64,000 nt of DNA. Origin: JANNBN01 sp031430595. GTDB taxonomy: Bacteria; Actinomycetota; Acidimicrobiia; Acidimicrobiales; JANYDT01. Positions 8,107 through 15,972 of the stretch are shown here, one piece after another. The translations under genes and the position numbers were made by a program. The notes under the pieces are model-generated. The model was given only the letters and a program-made list of their open reading frames with translations. It did no database searches and was not told where the DNA came from. The stretch lies in the NCBI GenBank assembly GCA_031430595.1, contig JANPBU010000035.1:372001-436000 (forward strand), in the 5' to 3' direction. Position 1 is the stretch's first letter. Each line of letters begins with the position of its first letter.

Positions 8107-10157
8107 GAAATTGCTCTGCCTTTAGCTCGCTCGTACAGTTCGAATTGAGCGTCGATACGGTCGCCGCCTAGGTCGGCGCGCCAATGCCCGTCAGCTTCCA
8201 GTTCCCACGACAAAATATCGTCGCGGAGTTGCGTGTCGATCAGATGGACTACTTCGGCAACAAGTGCCGGTTGGATAATCGGAACCAGGGCCTCGACTCG
8301 CCGATCAAGGTTGCGCGACATCATGTCGGCCGAACCAGTCAACCACAGCGGTCGTCCGAGCCCGTTTCCGTTAGCGAAGTGATACACCCGAGAGTGTTCA
8401 AGGTATCGGCCCAAAATGGAACGAACTCGTATGTTCTCAGACATACCTTCAACACCGGGAAGTAAGCAACAAATGCCCCGAACCAACAGGTCAACTTTCA
8501 CACCGGCCCGGCTCGCCGCGTAAAGCTCAGAGATGATTCGGGCATCGGCAAGGCTATTGAGTTTCATGACGACATAACCGGCTTGGCGTTCGTCGGTCGG
8601 GTACTCACCCCGAATCAGTTCAACAATTCTGTCGCGCAGCGAGTGCGGTGCAACAATCAACCGTTCAAACTGTTCCGTCCGACCGAATCCGGTCAGGCTG
8701 TTGAACAGCTTCGTTAAATCAGAACCGAGGGCCGGATCAGCGGTGAACAGGCTGAGGTCTTCGTACAACCGGGCAGTTGAAGAGTTGTAGTTGCCGGTAG
8801 AGATGTGACAGTAACGCCGCAAACCTTGCTCTTCAGCTCGAACCACCAAAGCAACTTTGGTGTGCGTCTTTAACCCCAGCACCCCATAGGCAACATGCAC
8901 GCCGACTTCTTCAAGTTTTCGGGCCCAGGTAATATTCGCCTGCTCGTCGAATCGAGCTTGAAGCTCGATGAGTACAGCAACCTGTTTTCCACGTTCAGCG
9001 GCATCGATGAGCGCTCGCGCAATTGGTGAATCACCCGACGTGCGATACAGGGTCATCTTGATCGTCAGCACCGAAGGATCGACCGCAGCATTGGCAACAA
9101 ACTGTTCGACCGAAGTGGCAAAACTGTCGAACGGATGATGGACGAGGATGTCTCGTTCGCGAATGGCAGCGAACATATCAACTCGCTCATCATCATCGGC
9201 ACTCACGAACGGTTCTTGAGTGACGGGGTGCCAAATGGTGTCTTTGAGGTCTGCCCGCGGAACCCGATGCAACGCCCACAGTGAAGTGAGGTCGAGCATC
9301 CCGTGCGAGAAGGTGACATCGCCATTGTCGAGTTCGAGTTCGTCTGTGAGCAGAGCAATCACGTCAGGGGGAGTTTCAGAAGTGACTTCCAAACGCACCG
9401 CCCGCCCGAAACGGCGACGTCGGAGTTCAGTTTCGACAGCGGAGAGCAAGTCTTCTGCTTCAGAATCGGATGTCGAAATGTCTGCGTTTCGGGTGACCCG
9501 GAATGGATACGCCCCCAAAATTTCCATCCCTGGGAAAAGCGCCCCAAGCTCTGCAGCGATGAGATCTTCGAGCAACACAAACTGGTGACCGTGTCCGGTC
9601 GAGATGAACCGGGGAAGTAGGGGTGGAACCTTGACCCGGGCGAAGCGCCGTTCGCGAGCTGACGGGTCCATGAGGCTGACAGCCAAGTTCAACGACTTGT
9701 TGGAAATGTATGGGAACGGATGACCGGGGTCAACCGCGAGCGGGGTTAACACCGGGAAGATTCCTTCGTCGAAAACACCCTTCATCGCCTGGCGGGTCTC
9801 GTCATCGAGATCACTAAACCGAACAATTTCGATACCTGCAGCGGCAAGGGCTGGGAAGAGTTCGTCTCGCAAAATGGCCGACTGAGCCTGCGTCAGGCGC
9901 TGGACACCAGCGCCGATGAGTTCAAGCTGTTCGGCTGGAGTTTTACCGTCGGCCGATGTTGTGCCCACGCCGGCGTCAGCTTGCCCTTTTAAAGCGGCGA
10001 CTCGAACCTCGAAAAATTCGTCGAGGTTGCCGCTAAAAATCGCGCAAAATTTAAGACGTTCAAGCAACGGTGTTTTCTCTTGCTGCGAAAGCAGCAAAAC
10101 CCGTTCGTTGAAGTCAAGCCACGAAAGCTCGCGGTTGATGAACCGGTCAGCGGTCAT
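8103..10157 (-). CDS. ppk1: Polyphosphate kinase 1
   Basis: Makes inorganic polyphosphate from ATP through a phosphohistidine intermediate. It has 684 residues, as usual for Ppk1. It begins FINRELSWLDFNERVL, the typical N-domain. The catalytic histidine lies in YCHISTGNYNSSTARLYEDL, with a second histidine in EHSRVYHFANG. The phospholipase-D-like C-terminal domains end with SADMMSRNLDRRVE. It lies in a minus-strand set: tatA, small unknown, ppk1, sixA-like. The stop overlaps the next gene by four bases. Confidence 0.96.
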   Translation of the reverse strand: MTADRFINRELSWLDFNERVLLLSQQEKTPLLERLKFCAIFSGNLDEFFEVRVAALKGQADAGVGTTSADGKTPAEQLELIGAGVQRLTQAQSAILRDELFPALAAAGIEIVRFSDLDDETRQAMKGVFDEGIFPVLTPLAVDPGHPFPYISNKSLNLAVSLMDPSARERRFARVKVPPLLPRFISTGHGHQFVLLEDLIAAELGALFPGMEILGAYPFRVTRNADISTSDSEAEDLLSAVETELRRRRFGRAVRLEVTSETPPDVIALLTDELELDNGDVTFSHGMLDLTSLWALHRVPRADLKDTIWHPVTQEPFVSADDDERVDMFAAIRERDILVHHPFDSFATSVEQFVANAAVDPSVLTIKMTLYRTSGDSPIARALIDAAERGKQVAVLIELQARFDEQANITWARKLEEVGVHVAYGVLGLKTHTKVALVVRAEEQGLRRYCHISTGNYNSSTARLYEDLSLFTADPALGSDLTKLFNSLTGFGRTEQFERLIVAPHSLRDRIVELIRGEYPTDERQAGYVVMKLNSLADARIISELYAASRAGVKVDLLVRGICCLLPGVEGMSENIRVRSILGRYLEHSRVYHFANGNGLGRPLWLTGSADMMSRNLDRRVEALVPIIQPALVAEVVHLIDTQLRDDILSWELEADGHWRADLGGDRIDAQFELYERAKGRAIS

Positions 10158-10175
10158 ACTCCGCCCCTTGGTTCG

Positions 10176-10433
10176 TCAGACAGTTTCGGGTAGGCCGAAG
10201 TCCCAATCGACGACGATGCCTTCGCGTTCTGCGTCATTGTTGACTCGGTCACGGTTTCGACGGAACTGCGGGTCGTGGAAGGGCAGAAGGAGAAGACGGG
10301 CCATAACTCGGGTACGGAACTCTTCGACGAGTGCCCGATCACCGTATTCGGGTTGCACTTCCCAGTGCGGTGCAATTGGGCCAAGATAAAATATGCGCAC
10401 TTGGGCGCGCGCTTCCACTGGAGCAGAACTCAT
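10176..10433 (-). CDS. Small conserved-looking protein upstream of ppk1
   Basis: Eighty-five residues, no signal peptide, no cysteines and a Trp/Arg-rich composition with LGPIAPHWEVQPEYGD, LLLLPFHDPQFRRNRD and GIVVDWDFGLPE. I do not recognise the family. It starts at an ATG 16 bases after tatA and ends 18 bases before ppk1, so it belongs to that operon. An alternative reading frame overlapping it (10154-10384) has no such coherent composition and was not accepted. Function unknown. Confidence 0.6.
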   Translation of the reverse strand: MSSAPVEARAQVRIFYLGPIAPHWEVQPEYGDRALVEEFRTRVMARLLLLPFHDPQFRRNRDRVNNDAEREGIVVDWDFGLPETV

Positions 10434-10449
10434 GTCAGGTCAGCCCGAA

Positions 10450-10650
10450 TCAGGCTTTGTCGTCAAGTTTTTCGTTGACGGTATCGGAGGCCTTCTTGGC
10501 CCCTTCAGCTGCACCGTCTTTGACGCCATCTTTGAATTCTTTGGAGGCTTCGCCTAGCGAACGGGCGAGCTTCGGCAACCGCGATGCCCCGAAAAGAAGC
10601 ATAACGATCACCAAAATGATGATGAGTTCAGTTGTTCCGAGTCCGGCCAT
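10450..10650 (-). CDS. tatA: Sec-independent translocase protein TatA
   Basis: Pore-forming subunit of the twin-arginine translocation system, 66 residues. An N-terminal membrane helix (about residues 6-21, TTELIIILVIVMLLFG) is followed by the hinge FGASRLPKLARSLGEASKEF and a charged, Lys/Asp-rich tail. No tatB or tatC is adjacent. A -10 box TAGGGT lies six bases upstream of the ATG and a terminator for the preceding whiB transcript lies just upstream of that, so tatA begins its own unit. Confidence 0.93.
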   Translation of the reverse strand: MAGLGTTELIIILVIVMLLFGASRLPKLARSLGEASKEFKDGVKDGAAEGAKKASDTVNEKLDDKA

Positions 10651-10656
10651 AACTCA

Positions 10657-10662
10657 ACCCTA
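10657..10662 (-). promoter_or_regulatory. -10 box TAGGGT of tatA
   Basis: TAGGGT, six bases, then the tatA ATG. The 13-base stretch TAAGCGGTAGGGT is identical to the one upstream of the moxR-like gene (23568-23580), suggesting a shared promoter type. Confidence 0.55.
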
Positions 10663-10680
10663 CCGCTTACGGGGTGGAAA

Positions 10681-10720
10681 AAAAACCGAAGCCCACCCCA
10701 AAAACTGGAAGTGGGCTTCG
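10681..10720 (-). terminator. Rho-independent terminator after whiB
   Basis: GAAGCCCAC (10688-10696) pairs with GTGGGCTTC (10711-10719). On the minus strand the stem is followed by a run of T residues (complement of the A run at about 10678-10685). It sits between whiB and tatA. Confidence 0.8.
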
Positions 10721-10842
10721 ATGAGGAAGTTCTCGCTGAAAAAGCGAGCCCTCGGGTGGGTCGTGGTCACCCGACGGTCGTTAGGCAGCAATCTCGCAAC
10801 TGGCCGATTGCGATTACTTGCCGTGATCAGTTAGGCAACTGG

Positions 10843-11127
10843 TTAGGCAATCGCCCCAGCGGTCGCCCGGCGAGCCAACGCCCTGCTGCGACGAACCTTG
10901 CGCCGTTCACGCTCGGAAAGCCCACCCCAGATGCCGAACTTCTCGCCGTTGGCAAGGGCATATTCAAGGCAGTCAGACCGGACGACACAGCCTCGACAAA
11001 CTTCTTTTGCTTCACGAGTAGAAGCACCACGCTCAGGAAAAAAGAGTTCGGGGTCAACACCCATACAGTTCGCCTTATTTTGCCAACCCCGGGCGGCTGC
11101 CTCGGGATCGGGTACGTATCTACTCAT
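10843..11127 (-). CDS. WhiB-family iron-sulfur transcriptional regulator
   Basis: Actinobacterial Wbl protein of 94 residues. The four cluster cysteines are C21, C44, C47 and C53 (C...CxxC.....C), followed by the FGIWGGLSERERRKVRR segment that forms the G(I/V)WGG turn and basic DNA-binding tail. A WhiB/WhmD-like (cell division) rather than redox-sensor subclass is likely. The ATG at 11127 is chosen because GGGAG lies eight bases upstream; a TTG five codons earlier is also in frame. The gene is monocistronic, with a terminator downstream. Confidence 0.93.
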   Translation of the reverse strand: MSRYVPDPEAAARGWQNKANCMGVDPELFFPERGASTREAKEVCRGCVVRSDCLEYALANGEKFGIWGGLSERERRKVRRSRALARRATAGAIA

Positions 11128-11416
11128 AGGTTTTGCTCCCAAACACTTTTTGACTTCACAATTTCCTTCACGACTAACCCCCGCTACCTTTTCCTTGAAT
11201 GAGTTCTTGGATACCGGTTGGCGGCTGAGCGCAGTTTGCAGACCAAGGTCGCAAGCGCATCGAGCACGCCACCAGCGTTATGGGTAGATCTTTACCGAAT
11301 AACAAACGTGGAATTACAACGAGAGCATTGTCGACGTAAATCACCAGATGTGCAAGTGAAAGTGCCGAAATCTGCGTGATTTCCGGGAATTTTGTCTTTT
11401 CCACGGTAAGAACCCC

Positions 11417-11440
11417 GTAAGAAAGTCGCCAACTTCTTAC
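11417..11440. repeat. Inverted repeat GTAAGAA / TTCTTAC
   Basis: Seven-base arms (11417-11423 and 11434-11440) with a 10-base spacer, about 120 bases upstream of the sugar-binding protein gene. Possible operator; no protein can be named. Confidence 0.35.
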
Positions 11441-11491
11441 ACCAAGGGCTCCCTCGGTGGTCAGAAACGCCTAAGGTACAAAGGTTCAGTT

Positions 11492-11508
11492 CTTGAGACG
11501 TACTCAAG
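11492..11508. promoter_or_regulatory. Palindrome CTTGAG-ACGTA-CTCAAG, putative operator
   Basis: Perfect six-base arms with a five-base centre, 49 bases before the start of the sugar-binding protein gene. A related half (CTCAAG) recurs at about 11541. This is a plausible operator for a dimeric sugar regulator. No such regulator gene is adjacent. Confidence 0.4.
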
Positions 11509-11556
11509 ATCGCAGCGAAATCTCGTTGTGAGTGAATAACTCAAGGGGAGTTACAC

Positions 11557-12753
11557 ATGATGAAGAAGACCTCAGCCGTCGCACTTTTCAGTGCCATGGC
11601 AATCTTCGCCGCCGCTTGCGGTGGAAGCAGTTCAGCACCGGCCGACACCGAAGCCGCACCAGTCGAAACCGAAGCCGCACCTGTCGATACGGAAGCAGCT
11701 GTAGCTGCTGACACCACCGTTGCCGCTGCCGCGGTTGAAACCACAGTCGCTGCCGCCGCAGACACCACCGTTGCTGCCGCTGCCGCTGCCGGTGGAAAGG
11801 CCGGATTCATCCTGCCTGACTCAAAGTCATCAGCACGCTGGGAATCATTCGATCGTAAGTACATCACCGAAGCGTGTGCTGCTGCTGGCATCGAATGTGA
11901 CATCCAAAACGCGGAAGGCGACAAGGCCAAAATGGCTACCATCGCTGACGCAATGATCACCTCAGGCGTCAAGGTTCTTGCCTTGGTCAACCTCGACTCA
12001 CCATCAGCCGTTGCTATCCAAGAAAAGGCTGTCGCTGCTGGCGTCAAGCTCATTGACTACGACCGCCTCACCTTGGGTGGAAAGACTGACGTCTACGTAT
12101 CATTCGACAACGTTGCTGTCGGCATGGCTCAGGGTGCTGGCCTCATCAAGTGCTTGGGCGATACCAAGGGCAAGAAGATCATCCAGCTTCACGGCAGCCC
12201 AAGCGACAACAACGCCACGTTGTTCAAGCAGGGCTACCAGACCGCAATCGAAGGTTCCGGCCTCGAGACCGTTGCTGAAGAAGCAGTTCCAGATTGGGAC
12301 AACGTCAAGGGTGGCCAAATCTTCGAGCAGTTGTTGACGAAGGCTGGCGGAAAGATTGACGGCGTTCTTGTCGCCAACGACGGCCTATCACTCGCAGCTC
12401 AGGCTGTTTTGGCTAAGGCTGGCCTCACCGTGCCTACCACCGGCCAAGACGCAACCCCAGACGGCCTTGCCGCAGTGCTCAAGGGCACCCAGTGCATGAC
12501 CGTTTACAAGTCAGTGAAGATCGAAGCAGAAGCCGCTGTTGCTGCTGCTGTAGGCCTGCTCGCAGGTACCGATCCAGCAAAGCTTGGCAACGCCACCATC
12601 AACGATGGCGTCCGTGACCTTCCGTACTCACAGGCTCCAATCACACCAATCTTCAAAGACAACGTCAAAGTCGTCACCGACGACGGTTTCGTTACCAAAG
12701 AAGAGCTGTGCAAGGGCGATGTTGCAGCCCTCTGTACCGCAGCCGGTATCTGA
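11557..12753 (+). CDS. xylF: Sugar ABC transporter substrate-binding lipoprotein, xylose (XylF) type
   Basis: Periplasmic-binding-protein-like I fold of the XylF/ChvE group, 398 residues. A lipoprotein signal ends at C21 (IFAAAC). A low-complexity Ala/Thr/Glu linker (about residues 26-82, repeats of DTEAAPV and ETTVAAA) tethers the domain. Binding-fold motifs include GFILPDSKSSARWESFDRKY, ALVNLDSPSAVAIQEKA and IDYDRLTLGGKTDVYVSFDN, the last typical of xylose binders. First gene of an operon with ATPase and permease; a strong AGGGGAG site precedes the ATG. A terminator after it should let this gene be expressed above its partners. The ligand is inferred. Confidence 0.85.
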   Translation: MMKKTSAVALFSAMAIFAAACGGSSSAPADTEAAPVETEAAPVDTEAAVAADTTVAAAAVETTVAAAADTTVAAAAAAGGKAGFILPDSKSSARWESFDRKYITEACAAAGIECDIQNAEGDKAKMATIADAMITSGVKVLALVNLDSPSAVAIQEKAVAAGVKLIDYDRLTLGGKTDVYVSFDNVAVGMAQGAGLIKCLGDTKGKKIIQLHGSPSDNNATLFKQGYQTAIEGSGLETVAEEAVPDWDNVKGGQIFEQLLTKAGGKIDGVLVANDGLSLAAQAVLAKAGLTVPTTGQDATPDGLAAVLKGTQCMTVYKSVKIEAEAAVAAAVGLLAGTDPAKLGNATINDGVRDLPYSQAPITPIFKDNVKVVTDDGFVTKEELCKGDVAALCTAAGI

Positions 12754-12790
12754 TTTAACGTCGTTTTGTAACGACCGGTAGTTCCGACTT

Positions 12791-12817
12791 AGCCCACCCA
12801 ATTCGGGTGGGCTTTTT
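12791..12817 (+). terminator. Terminator / attenuating hairpin after the sugar-binding protein gene
   Basis: AGCCCACCC (12791-12799) and GGGTGGGCT (12804-12812) flank a short AATTC-type loop and are followed by TTTTT. It lies between the binding-protein gene and the ATPase gene, consistent with partial termination that yields excess binding protein. Confidence 0.8.
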
Positions 12818-12904
12818 CGCGCCTGCGAGACCTTCGTCACATCGACTAGAAATGGTGACATATGAGGATCGATCGTTTCGCTGGTCACCTCGGGGGGGCG
12901 CGTC

Positions 12905-13744
12905 GTGTCTGAAACGCCAATCCTCGAGATGTCGGGCATCAATAAAAGTTTTGGCCCGGTACATGTATTGCATGACGTTGACTTTCGGGTGTATCCCGGC
13001 AAGGTGACTGCCCTGGTTGGTGACAACGGAGCAGGCAAGTCGACCCTAATGAAGTGCGTGACGGGTATCTACGGCGTCGACAGCGGTACGTTTGCGTTCG
13101 ACGGTCGACCGGTATCGGTATCCGGTCCGAAAGACGCAGCAAGCCTCGGTATCGAGGTGGTTTACCAGGACCTCGCATTGTGCGACAACCTCGACATCGT
13201 GCAAAACCTTTTCCTCGGTCGTGAAATGAAAAAGATGGGCCTGCTCGACGAGCGAGGCATGGAGCAAAAGTCTCGCGAGACGCTTGCAAGCTTGTCGGTT
13301 CGTACCGTAAAAAGCGTACGTACGAAAGTTTCCTCGTTGTCGGGTGGTCAACGCCAAACGGTCGCTATTGCCAAGGCAGTGCTGTGGAATTCCAAAGTCG
13401 TGCTTCTCGATGAGCCAACCGCAGCACTTGGTGTTGCACAAACTCGTCAAGTACTCGACCTCGTTCGGCGGCTCGCCGACAACGGGCTGGGCGTTGTTCT
13501 CATCAGTCACAATATGAACGACGTGCTTGAGGTGGCTGATCGTGTTTGTGCGATGTACCTCGGGCGTATCGCAGCCGATGTTGCCGTCACAGATCTTGAA
13601 CCGAAAGATGCCAGTGCACTTATTACCGAGCTGGGTGAAGTTGGCGGACGGGCCGAGATCAAAGATCAGAGCCGGCGACGTTTGGTCGATTTGATCACTT
13701 CAGGGCGTAGCGGTGACCTCGGCCTACAACGAGTCGAGGCATAA
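12905..13744 (+). CDS. Sugar ABC transporter ATP-binding protein (single-domain, XylG-like)
   Basis: ATPase of 279 residues. Walker A GDNGAGKST is at about 38-46, the Q-loop in VVYQDLALC, signature LSGGQRQ at about 142-148, Walker B VVLLDEPTAAL and switch His in LISHNM. Family members of the ribose/xylose type usually have two fused domains of about 500 residues; this one has a single domain, as in the short FrcA-like form, so it probably works as a homodimer. The start is a GTG at 12905. The permease gene follows after two bases. Confidence 0.9.
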   Translation: MSETPILEMSGINKSFGPVHVLHDVDFRVYPGKVTALVGDNGAGKSTLMKCVTGIYGVDSGTFAFDGRPVSVSGPKDAASLGIEVVYQDLALCDNLDIVQNLFLGREMKKMGLLDERGMEQKSRETLASLSVRTVKSVRTKVSSLSGGQRQTVAIAKAVLWNSKVVLLDEPTAALGVAQTRQVLDLVRRLADNGLGVVLISHNMNDVLEVADRVCAMYLGRIAADVAVTDLEPKDASALITELGEVGGRAEIKDQSRRRLVDLITSGRSGDLGLQRVEA

Positions 13745-13746
13745 CG

Positions 13747-15039
13747 ATGGAAACACAATCAAAACTCGCACCGAGCGCTTCGACATCAGTTGCTGCAAGC
13801 GATTTCTCACTCGACACGCAGACCCAAACGTTCTCATCGGTATGGCATGGGTACCTAGCAAAACTCAAAGGCGGCGAACTCGGTCTGATTCCGGCAGCGC
13901 TCTCCATTAGCGTACTTGTCGCCATATTCGGGTTCTCGCGTGGCGACACGTTCCTTTCGCTCGGCAACTTCGGCAACCTGCTGCAACAAGCCTCAGCGAC
14001 CATCGTGATTTCGATGGGTGTCACGTTTGTGTTGCTTCTCGGTGAAATCGACTTAGCTGCTGGCTGGACGGCCGGCGTTACCGCAGCGGTCATGGTGACT
14101 GCGTTTCGCGATGGACGGCCCTTCGTTATTGCGATCCTGTTGAGCCTGTTCGTTGCCGCGGTACTCGGCACTATCACCGGCTACCTCGTTTCGTATGTTG
14201 GCATACCTTCATTCGTTGTGACCTTGGCGTTCTTCCTTACCTATCAAGGAATCCTGCTGAACATTACGGGCGAAGGTGGCACAGTTCAGCTGCAAAACAA
14301 AACAATGAAGGCCATCATGACGAAAAACATGGGGGTCTTTGGTTCGTGGGCGTTCGCAGTGATTGCGGTTGCCGGCCTCGGATTGTTGCTCTACAAGAAG
14401 TTCACCAACGGGGCCCCCATTGCCGTGGTTGCTTCACAGTTCCTCGCAGTGTCGTTCGGGATTGCCGTGTTTACCTTGGTGCTCGCCAGAGACCGTTCAT
14501 TCGAAAACGCAACCATCCGACAAATCGGAATACCGATCGTTGTTCCGATTGTGATGATCATTTTGGCGATACTCACGTTTGTGTTGCAACGAACCACATA
14601 CGGTCGACATCTTTTTGCCGTAGGTGGCAATACCGAAGCCGCTCGTCGTGCGGGTATCAACGTGAAGTTCATTCGACTCTCGGCGTTTGTCGTGTGTGCA
14701 GTGATCTCTGGGATGGGCGGCTACCTGTTGGCATCGCGTTCGGGTTCGGTAGACCCTCAGATGGGCGGCAACCAAACGTTGCTGCTGGCCGTTGGGGCTG
14801 CTGTCATCGGAGGAACCTCGTTGTTTGGCGGCAAGGGTCGCATGATCAACGCACTCCTCGGTGGTCTGGTGTTGGCCATTATTGACAACGGTCTTCCGCT
14901 CGTCGGCAAAGCGTCTCCGTTCGGGTTGAAGACCATCGATTTCAGCCGGTCAGGAATCAAATTCATTGTGTCTGGGCTGTTCCTGTTGATGGCCGCCTCG
15001 GTTGATGCGCTCAGTCGTAAGCGAGCCGGGTCAAACTGA
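13747..15039 (+). CDS. xylH: Sugar ABC transporter permease, XylH-like
   Basis: Integral membrane subunit of 430 residues with about ten hydrophobic segments. The first about 40 residues are polar and cytoplasmic. Family signatures include GVTFVLLLGEIDLAAGWTAG, YVGIPSFVVTLAFFLTYQGI, TYGRHLFAVGGNTEAARRAGI and GGTSLFGGKGRMINALLGGL. The length agrees with XylH (about 390-430), longer than RbsC. It sits two bases after the ATPase gene and five bases before the LOG-family gene, so all are co-transcribed. Confidence 0.9.
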   Translation: METQSKLAPSASTSVAASDFSLDTQTQTFSSVWHGYLAKLKGGELGLIPAALSISVLVAIFGFSRGDTFLSLGNFGNLLQQASATIVISMGVTFVLLLGEIDLAAGWTAGVTAAVMVTAFRDGRPFVIAILLSLFVAAVLGTITGYLVSYVGIPSFVVTLAFFLTYQGILLNITGEGGTVQLQNKTMKAIMTKNMGVFGSWAFAVIAVAGLGLLLYKKFTNGAPIAVVASQFLAVSFGIAVFTLVLARDRSFENATIRQIGIPIVVPIVMIILAILTFVLQRTTYGRHLFAVGGNTEAARRAGINVKFIRLSAFVVCAVISGMGGYLLASRSGSVDPQMGGNQTLLLAVGAAVIGGTSLFGGKGRMINALLGGLVLAIIDNGLPLVGKASPFGLKTIDFSRSGIKFIVSGLFLLMAASVDALSRKRAGSN

Positions 15040-15044
15040 TTCTG

Positions 15045-15956
15045 TTGCCTAACAGGCAGTCAGTCTTGTACTCACCCAGCGAACTGTTCGCCGGGTTCGA
15101 TGCTGCTCGCGTTGGCTCATACGTCGACACGCTCGACGCTCAGACCTACCTTGCGACGCGGGTCGATAACTCGACTCGTGCCGGGGTGACACGAGCGCTG
15201 CATGATCATGCGATCACCGTCGCACGAGATGAGTTACTGGTCGGGCGTACGGTCATGGCCGTTATGGGCGGCCATGGGCGCAGTCGGAGTGAAGACGCGT
15301 ATCGAGTTGTTGCGACTCTCTCAGCGCGCCTAACAAAAAGTGGAGTGCTTATGGCTTCGGGGGGTGGGCCTGGCATCATGGAGGCCACCCATCTTGGCGC
15401 CCTCTGCGGTGAAGGTGGTTTGGCTGACGCCCTGAAACTGCTGAGTACTCTCCCCGTGTTTCCCCATGGAATGTCGGCACTCGTTCCGAAAGGTTCCGAC
15501 CACTTTGACCTCTCGCTCGTCGCAGCACTACATCAGTGGCAGGTACCAGCTTTCGAACTTGTCGACTCGATCCCACCGGTTGAACGGGGTATCAGCCTGG
15601 CAATTCCGACATGGTTCTACGGACACGAACCACCAACGCCGTTCGCCACTCACATCGCCAAATATTTCCACAACGCGATACGAGAAGATGGGCTCCTCGC
15701 AATCGCTGGTGACGGAATCATCTACGCACCCGGTAGTGCTGGAACCATCCAAGAGATCTTTCAAGATGCAGCCCAGAACCATTACGAATCGTTCGGTCGG
15801 TTCAGCCCAATGGTGTTTCTCGATATCGATGAACATTGGTCAAGGCGGTTTCCGGTAGAGAACATTCTGCGGCCACTCTTCGGAGATGAACGATATGCGC
15901 GCTGGGTTTTAATCACAACGGATCCGGACGAAGTCTTCAACTTCCTTACCCAATAG
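15045..15956 (+). CDS. LOG-family nucleotide 5'-monophosphate nucleosidase-like protein
   Basis: Rossmann-type protein of 303 residues with the two LOG signatures in diverged form: ASGGGPGIMEATHLGA and PGSAGTIQEIFQDAA (usual form PGGxGTxxE). Enzymes of this group split the N-glycosidic bond of nucleoside monophosphates (cytokinin activation in LOG, purine recycling in PpnN). The long form and the Q of the second motif resemble PpnN-like proteins more than small LOGs. Start assigned to the TTG at 15045, five bases after the permease stop; a TTG seven codons later is possible. Why it travels with a sugar importer is unclear. Confidence 0.72.
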   Translation: MPNRQSVLYSPSELFAGFDAARVGSYVDTLDAQTYLATRVDNSTRAGVTRALHDHAITVARDELLVGRTVMAVMGGHGRSRSEDAYRVVATLSARLTKSGVLMASGGGPGIMEATHLGALCGEGGLADALKLLSTLPVFPHGMSALVPKGSDHFDLSLVAALHQWQVPAFELVDSIPPVERGISLAIPTWFYGHEPPTPFATHIAKYFHNAIREDGLLAIAGDGIIYAPGSAGTIQEIFQDAAQNHYESFGRFSPMVFLDIDEHWSRRFPVENILRPLFGDERYARWVLITTDPDEVFNFLTQ

Positions 15957-15972
15957 GCTGATCCATCCGCAC

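Larger units (their letters stand above)
11128..11556. other. Divergent intergenic region between whiB and the sugar ABC operon
   Basis: About 430 bases without a credible gene. It holds the whiB ribosome site, two inverted repeats (11417-11440 and 11492-11508) and the AGGGGAG ribosome site of the binding-protein gene. Short open frames here have no protein-like composition. Promoters for both directions must lie here, but I cannot place them with confidence. Confidence 0.6.

Noticed and set aside
10154..10384. Alternative minus-strand frame of 76 codons upstream of ppk1
   Set aside because: Overlaps the 85-codon frame at 10176-10433, which has better composition and operon spacing.
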